Shown: in pieces, positions 48,332-57,614 of the stretch | Layout of the letters: each line of letters opens with the position of its first letter | How positions within the stretch are numbered: the stretch's first letter is position 1 | Source: CAWFLT01 sp963816795 | GTDB lineage: Bacteria; Acidobacteriota; Vicinamibacteria; Vicinamibacterales; SCN-69-37 | DNA length: 64,000 nt | Assembly: GCA_963816795.1 (NCBI GenBank) | Contig: CAWFLT010000011.1 | Coordinates: 1 to 64,000, forward strand | Direction: 5' to 3' | The notes under the pieces: model-generated | Database searches by the model: none | What the model was told of the DNA's origin: nothing | The model's input: only the letters and a program-made list of their open reading frames with translations | Position numbers and translations under genes: made by a program

Positions 48332-50719
48332 GTGGTGAAGCGAGCGCTTCGGTGGAGCACGACAGCATTGCTGCTCGTCCTGGCGACCGGCTGCGCCACC
48401 GGCCGTGCCGTACGCGCCGGGCAGGACGCAGTCCTGCGCGGTGACTGGGACACAGCCGTGGCCTACTACCGGCAGGCGCACGCCAGCGATCCCGGTCGCA
48501 TCGACGTGAAGATTTCGCTCGAACGGGTGACGCGCGAAGCCGCGGCGGCCCACCTGGCCCGCGCCAGAGCCCTCGAAAGCCAGGACCAACTGGCCGGCGC
48601 GTTGGCGGAGTACCGGCTCGCCGCCGACCTCGAGCCGAGCAACACGCTGTCGATCACCAAGGCCATGGAGATCGAGCGGCGCATTCGCGACCAGATCGAG
48701 GCGAACCGGCCACCGCCGCGGATGCAGGAGATGCAGCGGCAGGCCCAGGCGCAGTCGCCGATCCCACGGCTGGATCCGCGGACCCGGGTGCCGATCATCA
48801 ATTTTCCCAGCGCGGCAGTGCGCGACATCCTCAGCGCGATGAGCGCGGTCACCGGGCATCAATTTCACCTACGACCAGAACCTCGAAGGGCAGCTTGCGC
48901 GTCCGTACACGATCAGCGTGCAGGACGTGCCGCTCGAAGAGGCGCTCAATCAGGTCCTCTCGGCCAACACCCTCACGTTCAAGGTGCTCAACCAGAAGAC
49001 CATCTTCATCTATCAGGACAATCCGACCAACCGGCAGAAGTTCGAGGATCAGTACCTCGCAGACGTTCTATTTGTCGCACGCAGAAATCCAGGAGATGGT
49101 GCAGATCATCAATACGATGCTCACCGTCGGTCCGGCGGTGCGTCCGATCGTGACCCAGAACAAGTCCACCAATTCGATCGTGGTGCGCGCCACCGCGCCG
49201 GTGATGGCCGTCATCCAGAACATCATCGAGTCCAACGACAAGCCGCGCGCGGAAGTCATGGTCGACGTGCAGATTCTCGAAGTGTCGCGTATTCGGTTGA
49301 AGGAACTGGGGCTCGATCTGAGCAACTGGGCGCTCGGCTTCACGTTCTCGCCGGAGCTGTCGCCGCCGAACACGAGCGGGACGTTTCCGCCGGCCGTGCC
49401 GCCTCCGTTCAACATGAATACGATCAGCCGCGGCGTCAGCCCGGCGGACTTCTACATGACGGTGCCGACGGCGGTGATCAGAGCCCTCGCGACCGACACC
49501 AAGACCAAGCTGCTCGCCAATCCGCAGTTGCGCGGGCGCGAGGGCGCCCAACTGACGCTCAACCTCGGCGATCAGGTGCCGTACCCGGTGACGTCGTTCG
49601 TGCCGGTCGCGGCCGGTGGTGTGCCGACGACCCCGCAGATTTCGTATCAGTACCGGCCGGTCGGCGTGAACCTCACGATCACGCCACGCGTGACCTATCA
49701 GGACGAGATCATCCTCGACCCGATCATCGTCGACAAAAGCGGGCTCGGGGCCAACGTGGATGTCGCGGGGCAGTCGATTCCGTCGTTCGTCAACCGCACG
49801 GCGTCGGTCTCGATGCGGCTCCGCAACGGCGAGTCCAACCTGCTGGCGGGATTGATTCGTGAAGAGGAGCGCGAGACGGTGCGCGGCCTGCCTGGCATTG
49901 TCAACATTCCGATCCTCCGATCGCTGTTCGGCAATACCGACACGAGCAAGGATTCGAGCGATCTCGTGATGATCGTGACGCCGCACATCATCCGGTCGCG
50001 AGAGATCCAGGCGAACGATCTGAAGCCGTTCTACATCGGCACGGGCCAGAACTTCGGCGCCGGCTCGACGCCGACCTTGATTTCACCGGATGCGCCGCCG
50101 CCCGCGCCGTTGGCAGCGCCCGGCCAGCCGACGGGCGCGCCAGGGGCGGTGCCTCCGGGCGCGCAGACGCCGCCGGCGACGCCGGTGGCCGGAGCGCCGC
50201 CAACCGCGGGCGCGCCTCCCGCGGGGACGGGGACGAAGCCGCAGGTCGTGCCGATTCAGCCGGTCGACACGGTCCCGGCGCCGGCCGCGCCGCCGCAGAC
50301 GCCCGCCCAGGTGGCGTTGACCACGCCTGGCACCGAGTTCCAGCTCGGTGGCCCGCCCTATTCAGTGCCCGTGCGGATGGCGAGCATCGTCTCGCAGCTC
50401 GCGGCGATCACGCTCTCGATTCAGTACGATCCGAAGATCCTGCGCGCGACCACGGTCAATCAGGGATCGTTCATGCAGATCGGCGGCATCACGCCGACGT
50501 TCTCGCAGAAGATCGACGCGGCCGCGGGCCGCATCGACATCGTGATCGCGCGGCCGGGCGACAAGGTCGGCGCCACGGGCACCGGACTGCTCGCCGGCAT
50601 CGTGTTCGAAGCGATTGGCGCCGGGCCAGTCGCGCATCAGTGTGACCGCGGTCGCGACGAGCGCAACCGGCCAGCCGATTCCGGTGCAGACCTCGGGAGC
50701 GACGGTGACCGTCAAATAG
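48332..50719 (+). CDS. Secretin lipoprotein with a C-terminal cohesin-like domain (three frameshifts)
   Basis: About 795 residues. A lipoprotein leader (TTALLLVLATGCATG) is followed by a TPR-like helical region (about 48400-48660), a secretin N-domain (YTISVQDVPLEEALNQVLS) and the secretin barrel (ALATDTKTKLLANPQLRGR; NLTITPRVTYQDEIILDP; SDLVMIVTPHIIR). A long Pro/Ala/Gly linker (about 50075-50310) leads to a cohesin-like sandwich (MASIVSQLAAITLSIQYDP; TVNQGSFMQIGG; GTGLLAGIVFEAIG). Indels near 48858, 49063 and 50625. The restored end reads TSGATVTVK and stops at 50717-50719. It forms the outer-membrane channel for the upstream machine. Confidence 0.85.
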
Positions 50720-50738
50720 AGAAGGACCATCAATCTCT

Positions 50739-50803
50739 GGACACCCCGCGCCCGGTCTGAGGCGCGGGCCCGAGGCGCGGGGGTGGGGCCCCGCGCCAGT
50801 AAG
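50739..50803 (+). repeat. GC-rich palindromic repeat, single copy after the secretin gene
   Basis: Starts GGACACCCCGCGCCC, continues GGCGCGGGCCCGAGGCGCG and GGGGTGGGGCCCCGCGCC. Same family as the 42.2 kb tandem copies, with CGC in place of CGT in the second palindrome. It begins 20 bp after the secretin stop. Confidence 0.8.
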
Positions 50804-50818
50804 AATAGTGGGCAAACG

Positions 50819-51302
50819 ATGAGCTTGACGCTTCGCAGATCATCGGACGGCTTCACGTTCATCGAGCTCATCATCTCGGTCGCGCTGATGATGATTCTCG
50901 CGTCGGCGGCGCTGCCGATCGCGCGCGTGTCGATGCAGCGGCAGCGTGAGGCACAGTTGCGATACGCGCTGAGGGAAGTGCGCGAGGCCATCGACCTCTT
51001 CCACGACTGGGCCGAAGCGCAGCGTCTTGCGCAGCACGAGCTCACGCTCGGGAGCGAAAATTATCCGACCTCGCTCGACCAGTTGGTCCAGGGCGTCACG
51101 CTCGCCAACGACGTCACCGGCCGCAAGAAGAAGTTCCTGCGCAAGGTGCCGATCGACCCGATCACCGGCACGCGCCGAGTGGGGCCTGCGATCCGCGCAG
51201 GACCAGCCGGACTCGAAGGCGTGGGGCGGTCAGAACGTGTTCGACATCTACACCAAGTCCGACGGCGTCGCCCTCAACGGCACGAAATACAAAGACTGGT
51301 AA
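50819..51302 (+). CDS. Pseudopilin (GspG-like) 1 (one frameshift)
   Basis: About 161 residues. Type III leader: SSDG then FTFIELIISVALMMILAS with Glu at +5. A helix follows (QRQREAQLRYALREVREAI) and then the GspG-like middle (YPTSLDQLVQGV; KKKFLRKVPIDPITG). An indel near 51178 restores the end: EWGLRSAQDQPDSKAWGG, then VFDIYTKSDG with the last residues YKDW. Related to the next gene, whose end is YSDW. Cleaved by a prepilin peptidase not seen in this window. Confidence 0.82.
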
Positions 51303-51332
51303 GGCCCGCAGGATCAGAAGCAGGAGTCAGAG

Positions 51333-51761
51333 ATGGTCACCGCACGATTCGTCACGCCTCGCAAGCTGCGGCGCCCGGCCGATGCCGGATGGACGCTCGT
51401 CGAGCTGCTCATCTGCGTCACGCTGATCATGATCCTCGCGTCGCTCGCGCTGACGCAGTACAAGAATTCGATCACGGCGACGAAGGAAGCGGCGATGAAG
51501 TCCAATCTCTTCCTGATGCACGAGGCGATCGATCAGTACTACGCGGACAAGGGCAAGTACCCGGAGTCGCTCCAGACGCTCGTGTCTGAAAGTTACTTGC
51601 GCGCGATCCCGATCGATCCGTTCACGAAATCAGCGGACACGTGGCAAACCGAACTCGCCGATCCCGAGCCCGGCAGTACCTCCGCGGCGAGTGGGATCTA
51701 CAAGGTCAAAAGCGGCCACGAGGGCACAGCGCTCGACGGCAGCCGGTATTCAGACTGGTAG
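51333..51761 (+). CDS. Pseudopilin (GspG-like) 2
   Basis: 142 residues, intact. Leader ending DAG, then WTLVELLICVTLIMILASL; Trp replaces the usual Phe at +1 and Glu is at +5. GspG-type elements follow: KEAAMKSNLFLMHEAIDQY, then YADKGKYPESLQTLVSESY and IPIDPFTKS, ending SGHEGTALDGSRYSDW. It may be the major subunit of the pseudopilus. Together with pseudopilin 1 and the GspG-like gene at 53.2 kb it gives three subunits in this cluster. Confidence 0.87.
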   Translation: MVTARFVTPRKLRRPADAGWTLVELLICVTLIMILASLALTQYKNSITATKEAAMKSNLFLMHEAIDQYYADKGKYPESLQTLVSESYLRAIPIDPFTKSADTWQTELADPEPGSTSAASGIYKVKSGHEGTALDGSRYSDW

Positions 51762-51768
51762 GGTCCAA

Positions 51769-51922
51769 GATCAAGAGCACACACGGGGTTCACGGAGGAT
51801 CACGGGGCTCACGGCGTGAACCAGGGCAGGAAAGTTCTTCCCTACGAAAGGCTCCGTGGTCTCCGTGGCCCCGTGAGCTTCTCCGTGTTATGTAGCGAAG
51901 CTCTTCTCGTGAGGTCTTGATC
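51769..51922. repeat. CACGGAG-type inverted-repeat element, copy 3 (most complete)
   Basis: Terminal GATCAAGAGC (51769-51778) and a matching GGTCTTGATC (51913-51922). The left arm has ACACGGGGTTCACGGAGG and ATCACGGGGCTCACGG; the right arm has GGCTCCGTGGTCTCCGTGG, CCCCGTGAGCTTCTCCGTG and AGCGAAGCTCTTCTCG. About 154 bp, with the arms pairing over most of their length. Lies between convergent genes. Confidence 0.8.
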
Positions 51923-51935
51923 GCGGGTGCACGTC

Positions 51936-53180
51936 TCAGACGATGACGTTGACCTGCATGATCACGGTCAGTGTCGAGCCCCTGGTCGGGCGGATTTTGA
52001 CGATGACCGTCTTGGGTCCGTAGGTGCTGAACGCGTGGGTCACGATCGGGCCCGATGTGGTTTGCACCGTGCCGTCGCCGAAGTCCCACTCATACGAGGA
52101 GATGGCCGCGCCCGCGGGTGTGACCGTCACGGTAAACGTGGCGATGGCGTTCAGTTGGACGTTCGCCGGTGCGGCGACGCCAGTGGCCGAAAGCGGCAGC
52201 ACGGCGATCTGCGACGAGACCGGTGTCGTGCCGCCGTCGGCATCAGTGGCCGTGGCGGTCACCGTGTAGATGCCCTCGCGCGCGTAGAGATGGATGACGT
52301 TGGTGTTCTGCGAAAGGGCGCCGAGATCGGCCTTCTCGCCGTCGCCGAACTCGACCGTCACGTTCTTGACGATGGTGTTGGCGCCGACGCCCACCGTGAT
52401 GCTGGTCGGCACGCTGACGGACGCCGTGCCCGGGACGGTCAACGTGACCGTTGTTGCGCGGCTTGAGCGTGATCGCGGCGGTGTCGCTCAGCGTCGCCGA
52501 CGTGCCGCCGGCGCGGGCGGTGACGGTGGCCGCCGCGGTGGTGGTCAGCGTCGTCGTCGCGCCGCCGTCCTTGTCGGTGATCACCGAACCGTTGGCGAGG
52601 GTGCCGGCCGTCGTCGAGAAGGTAATCGGGACACCCTGAGAGGCCGTTGCCTTGCTGATCTTCGACGCGCGCCGTCAGCGTCGTGGTGCCGCCAGTCGGC
52701 GGCAACGACTGAGGCGCGGCCGTGACGAAGGACGCGGGCGGCGGCGGCCGCACCGATCAGGATGTCGACGGTGTTGCGGGCGGCGCCGGAAAAGGCGGTG
52801 ATCGTCGCGGTGCCCGAACGGCCGTCGCCAAGGAGCTTCACCGTCGCCCGGCCGCCTGACGTCTGGGCCTCGGCAGGGTCGAGCCGGCCCAGTGTGGTCG
52901 TGAACATGACCGTGGTCCCATCGTGCACCGGCGTGCCTGCACCCGCGGTGTTGCCGCCGCCGGCGCCGGTGCCGCTCCCTTGACCGCCCTCGAGGATCAC
53001 GGCGACGATTTCGGCGCTGCCGTTCACCGGCAGCACGGTTGTGGTCGAAAATACCGTCAGGGAACTGCCGCTTGGGGCGATGAGCGGTACCTTGTTACAG
53101 GCCGAAAGGGTCGTCGTGAGCGTCAGAAGGACGGCGGCAGCAAAGAGAGCACGCGCAGCAGCGCGAAGTCGGTGCAGCAT
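51936..53180 (-). CDS. Lipoprotein with Ig-like and PKD-like domains (three frameshifts)
   Basis: About 415 residues. Lipoprotein leader ALFAAAVLLTLTTTLSAC. Then invasin/filamin-type Ig-like repeats (PVNGSAEIVAVILEGGQ; TTVMFTTTLGRLDPAE; GGTTTLTARVEDQQGN) and C-terminal PKD-like domains (NVTVEFGDGEKADLGA; SSYEWDFGDGTVQTTSG). Indels near 52750, 52650 and 52445. Such surface proteins often mediate binding. The start is one base from the possible ATG of the divergent pseudopilin gene, so it may be part of the same surface/secretion system. Confidence 0.75.
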
Positions 53181-53208
53181 TATGCGAAACCGTAAGGATC
53201 CTAAGGGC

Positions 53209-54018
53209 ATGAGGTTAGCCGGTCAAGCCGCCCACGTTCCGCCTCGCGGCTCTCGATTGGACGATGGCGGCTACATTATGGTCGTGCTACTCATCGGAAT
53301 GGCGATCGCCGCCATCTGGATGAGTGCCGCCCTCCCGGCGTGGCGCCAGCAGGCGCAGCGGCAACGGGAAGAAGATCTCGTGTTCCGGGGCGAGCAGTAC
53401 GCCCGTGCGATCGTGACCTACCAGAAGAAGAACCAGGGCGCCTTTCCCCCCAATATCGACATCCTGGTCACGCAGCGTCATCTCCGGAAGAAGTGGAAGG
53501 ATCCCGTGTCCGGCCAGGACTTCGTGCCGGTGGGCGCGGGCCTCGACCCGGGCATGCAACCGGGCCGAGGTGCGCAGCGCGGCGCTCAGGCGCCGGTGGT
53601 TCCGAGTCCGGCGGCGCCCGGGGCCCCGGCCGGCCGTGGACCGGCCGGCGGGCCTCAGCAGTCGGCGCAGGGCAGCCAACCGCCAGGTGTGAGCGGGGTC
53701 CGAAGCCCCAGCACGGCGACGTCGATCAAGATCTACAACAGCCAACAGCAGCACAACCTCTGGGAGTTCGACGCGCGCCGGTTCTACCAGCAGATGAGCT
53801 ACAACCCGAACCCGCAGCGCGGCCAGCCACCGGGCGGGCCGCAAACTCCGGGCCGCGGGGGCCAGGATGGCCGTGGTGGACCAGCCGGTGCCCCAGCCGG
53901 ACCCGGCGCGCCGGTCGGTCCCGGCCTGCAGCGCCCTGATGGCCGCGGCGGTCCGCCGCCGCCCCCGCCGCCTCCCGGCGCCCCGGGCGCACCCGGCCGA
54001 GGACGAGGCGGGAACTGA
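53209..54018 (+). CDS. GspG-like pseudopilin with Pro/Gly-rich C-terminus
   Basis: About 269 residues. The first hydrophobic segment IMVVLLIGMAIAAIWMSA follows DDGGY, resembling a type III signal but with Met rather than the usual Glu at +5, so it may be a minor or non-cleaved form. The region EEDLVFRGEQYARAIVTYQ and ILVTQRHLRKKWKDPVSGQ is typical of GspG-like proteins in this setting. The last 100 residues are Gly/Pro/Gln-rich. An ATG at 53182 is also possible. Confidence 0.72.
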   Translation: MRLAGQAAHVPPRGSRLDDGGYIMVVLLIGMAIAAIWMSAALPAWRQQAQRQREEDLVFRGEQYARAIVTYQKKNQGAFPPNIDILVTQRHLRKKWKDPVSGQDFVPVGAGLDPGMQPGRGAQRGAQAPVVPSPAAPGAPAGRGPAGGPQQSAQGSQPPGVSGVRSPSTATSIKIYNSQQQHNLWEFDARRFYQQMSYNPNPQRGQPPGGPQTPGRGGQDGRGGPAGAPAGPGAPVGPGLQRPDGRGGPPPPPPPPGAPGAPGRGRGGN

Positions 54019-54046
54019 CGCGTGGCGTTCTGAGCGCTCGGCCCCG

Positions 54047-54090
54047 CGCACGGAGAGCACGGAGGCAGAGCTAGAGATCACGGAGAAGAA
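54047..54090. repeat. CACGGAG-type element, left arm only
   Basis: CGCACGGAGAGCACGGAGG and ATCACGGAGAAG without a matching right arm. It lies next to a GC-rich palindromic element, between convergent genes. Confidence 0.6.
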
Positions 54091-54094
54091 CAAA

Positions 54095-54165
54095 GTGGAT
54101 ACCCCGCGCCGTTTTGCGGCGCGGCCCGAGGCGCGGGGGTGGGGCCCCGCGCCATTAAATAAAGT
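54095..54165 (+). repeat. GC-rich palindromic repeat, single copy
   Basis: GTGGATACCCCGCGCC, TTTT, then GCGGCGCGGCCCGAGGCGCG and GGGGTGGGGCCCCGCGCC, followed by ATTAAATAAA. Stem loops on both halves. It ends seven bases before the stop codon of the beta-lactamase-like gene. Confidence 0.8.
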
Positions 54166-54171
54166 CAGCTT

Positions 54172-55212
54172 TCAAAAAATCGCGTCGTGCAGTCGCGGCC
54201 TGAGTTTCACGAGCGCGTCGTTGGCTCGCGTCGGGTGCACACGATTGGTGAGAAAGACGACGTAGCGATCGCGTTCCCAGTCGATCCAGAGCGACGTGCC
54301 GGTAAAACCCGTGTGGCCGATCGCCGTCGGCGACATCTTCGTTCCAGATGATGACGTCGGTTTCATCGTGTCCCAGGCAAGCGCGCGTGTGCTGTCGGGC
54401 ACGGTGGTCCGCGTTGCGAAGAGCCGCATGGTCGCGGGCGTCGCGAGCAGCGTCGGACGCGCGAACGTCGTGAGAATCAATCGCGCGAACGCGGCGACCG
54501 CGCCCGCCGTCCCGAAGAGCCCCGCGTGCGCCGCGACGCCGCCGAGAGCCGCCGCGTTTTCATCGTGCACCTCGCCGCGAAGCACGCGGCCGCGCCACGG
54601 ATCGAACTCCGTCGGGGCGATGCGATCCCTCCACGTCGCAGGCGGAATGAAGCGGAGATCTTCACCAAACGCTTCGGCGATCGGCGCGAACTGTGCGTCG
54701 AGGGACGCGCCGCCGACGTCTTCGAGAATGAACCCGAGCAGCATGAAGCCCGCGTCGGAATAGACCGAGGACGATCCGGGTGGCCGATCGAGCGGCAGCG
54801 CCGAAAGCGCCGATTCGTAGAAGGCGCGTCCGGCGCCCTGTTCGTACAGGCGCGCGTGCGCCGGCAGGCCTGATGAGTGATCGAGCAGCTGCCGGATCGT
54901 GATCGACGCGCGATCGGCGGCGTGGAACTCCGGCAGATATCGCGCGACCGGGTCTTCCAGCGAGAGCCGGCCCGCTTCGACGAGGCGCATCGCGATTGAC
55001 GCCGTCGCGATGACCTTGGTCAGCGACGCAAGATCGAAGACGGTGCTGGGCGTCGCGATCGGCGCCGCGATGTCGTACGTCAACCGGCCGAATGCCTCAC
55101 TCCACTCCGAGCCGGCCGCGCTGCCGACGTCGATCACCGCGGCGGGAAACGAGGCGGCGTCTATGCCGCCGGCAATCACCTCGTGTGCCGCCGCAAACGG
55201 ATCGCGAGGCAT
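54172..55212 (-). CDS. Serine beta-lactamase / penicillin-binding-type hydrolase
   Basis: 347 residues, a class C-like fold. Active-site motifs: SLTK (Ser nucleophile, Lys), YSD in the YxN position, and HTG in the KTG position. There is no signal peptide at the chosen ATG, so it may be cytoplasmic or start upstream. Its place with MurQ, an amino-sugar kinase and a SIS protein suggests an esterase or peptidoglycan-recycling hydrolase, as for YbbE-like proteins in Bacillus mur clusters. In the given sequence the frame upstream of the ATG stays open through a repeat into the GH10-like gene. Intact. Confidence 0.82.
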   Translation of the reverse strand: MPRDPFAAAHEVIAGGIDAASFPAAVIDVGSAAGSEWSEAFGRLTYDIAAPIATPSTVFDLASLTKVIATASIAMRLVEAGRLSLEDPVARYLPEFHAADRASITIRQLLDHSSGLPAHARLYEQGAGRAFYESALSALPLDRPPGSSSVYSDAGFMLLGFILEDVGGASLDAQFAPIAEAFGEDLRFIPPATWRDRIAPTEFDPWRGRVLRGEVHDENAAALGGVAAHAGLFGTAGAVAAFARLILTTFARPTLLATPATMRLFATRTTVPDSTRALAWDTMKPTSSSGTKMSPTAIGHTGFTGTSLWIDWERDRYVVFLTNRVHPTRANDALVKLRPRLHDAIF

Positions 55213-55229
55213 GGGGTGCCTACTTACTT

Positions 55230-55352
55230 GATGGCGTGGGGCCTGGCCTCCGCCAAGGCTTCGGCCCAGCTCGCCGAAGCGCCTTCGGCGCGAAGGCGGC
55301 CCACCCACGCCTCGGGCCCGCGCCGCCAGGCGGCGCGGGTTGTCCGTGGACC
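55230..55352 (-). repeat. GC-rich palindromic repeat, opposite orientation, with an insert
   Basis: The right end is a normal unit read on the minus strand (the plus strand shows CCACGCCTCGGGCCCGCGCC and GGCGCGGGTTGTCC). To the left, a stretch with two GCCTTCGGCGCGAAGG-like hairpins interrupts the second palindrome (about 55243-55300). It lies between the GH10-like and beta-lactamase-like genes and contains no stop in the shared frame. Confidence 0.7.
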
Positions 55353-56640
55353 CCACCGCTGCGCTTGCGTCTACTCCGGCGCCCGGCGTCGGCTCGAGCA
55401 AGACAGACCTGAGCAGCGCACGATCGCTGGCGCTGGCCCTCGTAATGAAATCGGACGAGAACAGCACGACGCCGGCGGCTCCCGCGCGGCGCGCGGTGCG
55501 GACGTGAGTGACCGTTTGCGGCAACGAGAGGCGATAGGCGCCGATGCCAGCCCAGAAGGGCAGTTCGCCGAGCGTGCTGTCGACCTCGGCGGCGAGGGCC
55601 GCGAACTCAGTCGCGTCCGGGGTGTAGATCATCGGACAGGCGACGTCCAGATAGCCGGCGCGCGCCCAGGCGCTCCAGTCCTGCATCCGGCTGGAGCGCG
55701 CGGCCCCCGAATCGGGCACGACGGCGGCCGAGACAATCGCTTGCGGCCGCGCGGCGCGCACCGCAGCGTGGAGGCGGCGGACGAGCGTCGTCAACCGGTC
55801 GCGGCGAAACGCGGCGAACTCCGCCGGCAGGCCGTCGGCCCACGCCACGGGATTCTTGACGGCCGCGCGATCGAGCTGTTGCTGCTCAGCGGCCGGCCTG
55901 GCCGGGGCCACCGCGGCGCGAAACGCCGCGAGCGTCGAGGCGCCGTAGTCGAACGCCGCGCCTGGATACCGGATGTAATCGAGGTGGACGCCGTCGAGCG
56001 GATAGCGTTCGACGAGATCGCGCACCACGGCCGTCGTGTATGTCTGTGAGTCGTCACTGATCGGCGAGAGATAGAGGCCTTCGACGGTCTCTGACGCCTT
56101 GCGCGTCCACGCGGCGAGCGTGCGGACGTCGGCGGCCGATTGCGCGCTCGGCAGCGTTCGCGACACGGCAAGGGCGCGCGGGACCATCAGCCACTCCGGA
56201 TGACGCCACACGACGTGATCTCGCGAGCGTGGAAGGTTGACGCCGCTCGCCACGAGATTGATGTTGATCCACGCGTGCACTCGGAGGCCGGCGGCGCGGG
56301 CGAGCGTGAGCACGGTCGCAAGGGGATCAAAATCTGCCGGCTGATTGGCGAGGTCGGTCGCGCGCGGCTCGGATGCGCCTCGGTAGAACGCTTCGCCGCG
56401 TCCGCGCACTTGCACGAGCAACGTATTGAAGCCGGCGTTCTCGGCCGCGCGCACGACGCTCGCAATACTCGCGCGAGAGACCAGCGCCGTCCGCGGGACC
56501 CAGACGCCGCGTACGGAGTCGGCGGTCGTGTCCTGCGGACGCTGAGCCACGGCCGGCGCAACGGCCAGCACGATCGCGGTGCACGCGATCAGGCGCGTAA
56601 GACGCCGCGGGGTGGGAGACGATCGGACGGACGAACGCAA
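55353..56640 (-). CDS. GH10-like (YngK/DUF187-type) exported glycoside hydrolase
   Basis: About 425 residues. A TTG at 56640 gives a leader RRLTRLIACTAIVLAVAPAV. Family motifs: RGVWVPRTALVSRASIASV, FNTLLVQVRGRGEAFYRG, GLRVHAWININLVASG, YPLDGVHLDYIRYPG and DVACPMIYTPD. The family cleaves sugar polymers, with some members implicated in peptidoglycan. The natural stop is missing: the frame continues through the GC-rich repeat and into the beta-lactamase-like gene, so the end given is approximate. Divergent from the kinase gene, 29 bp away. Confidence 0.8.
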
Positions 56641-56669
56641 GTCGATGTCAATGATACTCTCGACTTCCA

Positions 56670-57614
56670 ATGGTGGTGCTCGGGATTGACGCCGGCGGAA
56701 CCCGCACCGTCTGTCAGCTCGCGGACGCCACCGGTACGGTCCTGGCCGAGGCGCGTGGTACCGGCGCAAATCTGCAGGCGGTCGGCGAGCTCGACGTCGA
56801 GAAGGTCCTCCATCAAGTGATTGACCGCGCGCTCGTGGACGCCCCGGGCCCGGTCGCCGCGATCTGTCTCGGAATGGCGGGCGTCGATCGGCCGCGCGAC
56901 GCGGAGCTCGTTCACGGCATCCTGGCGCGCATCGGTCATCGCGCTCGCGTACTGGTCGTCAACGACGCGTTGATCGCGCTCGAAGCCGGGTTGCCGGGCG
57001 CACCCGGGATCGTGCTCATCGCCGGGACCGGCTCGATCGCGTACGGGCGCGACACGGAGGGCCGGGCGGCGCGGGCCGGCGGCTGGGGCTATGTGCTCGG
57101 CGACGAAGGGAGCGGTTACTGGCTCGGCCGCCAGGCGCTGCGCGCGGTCGTGCGATCGTCGGACGGCCGTGGCCCGGCGACGGCGCTCACGCCGCGGATC
57201 CTCGCGCACTATCACGTCGAACGCGCGGATCAACTCGTGCGCGAGATCTATGTCGGCGGCACGCTGCCGAGCGCGATCGCGGCGCTCGCACGCGAGGTCC
57301 AGGCCGCGGCCGAGGAGGACGCCGATCCGGTCGCGCAGCACATCATCGACAGCGGCGCGTCGGAGTTGGCGGCCGCCGTGGCGTCGGTGGCGCGGCAGCT
57401 CCAGCTCATCGCGCCGACCGTGCTGCTGTCGGGCGGGACGCTCCGCGGAGTCGCGCGATTGGCCGGGGGCGTCACGATGCATCTGGCTCGCCGGCTCCCG
57501 GGCGTCACCGTCCGCACGCTCGGCGTCGAACCGGCGCTCGGTGCGGTCCGTCTGGCGCTGGCGCTGACCGAGGGGCGGGCGGCGGTTCCGGCGTACGTCA
57601 CCCCATCTCTCTGA
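56670..57614 (+). CDS. BadF/BcrA-type amino-sugar kinase (N-acetylglucosamine/N-acetylmuramic kinase-like)
   Basis: 314 residues. ASKHA-fold motifs: phosphate-1 GIDAGGTRTVCQLAD, the adenosine-region GTGSIAYGRD, and GGWGYVLGDEGSGYWLG, which is typical of GlcNAc kinases of the BadF/BadG family. Predicted to phosphorylate GlcNAc or MurNAc for recycling. Its stop overlaps the SIS gene start (TGATG), and MurQ lies next. Intact. No signal peptide, so cytoplasmic. Confidence 0.85.
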   Translation: MVVLGIDAGGTRTVCQLADATGTVLAEARGTGANLQAVGELDVEKVLHQVIDRALVDAPGPVAAICLGMAGVDRPRDAELVHGILARIGHRARVLVVNDALIALEAGLPGAPGIVLIAGTGSIAYGRDTEGRAARAGGWGYVLGDEGSGYWLGRQALRAVVRSSDGRGPATALTPRILAHYHVERADQLVREIYVGGTLPSAIAALAREVQAAAEEDADPVAQHIIDSGASELAAAVASVARQLQLIAPTVLLSGGTLRGVARLAGGVTMHLARRLPGVTVRTLGVEPALGAVRLALALTEGRAAVPAYVTPSL

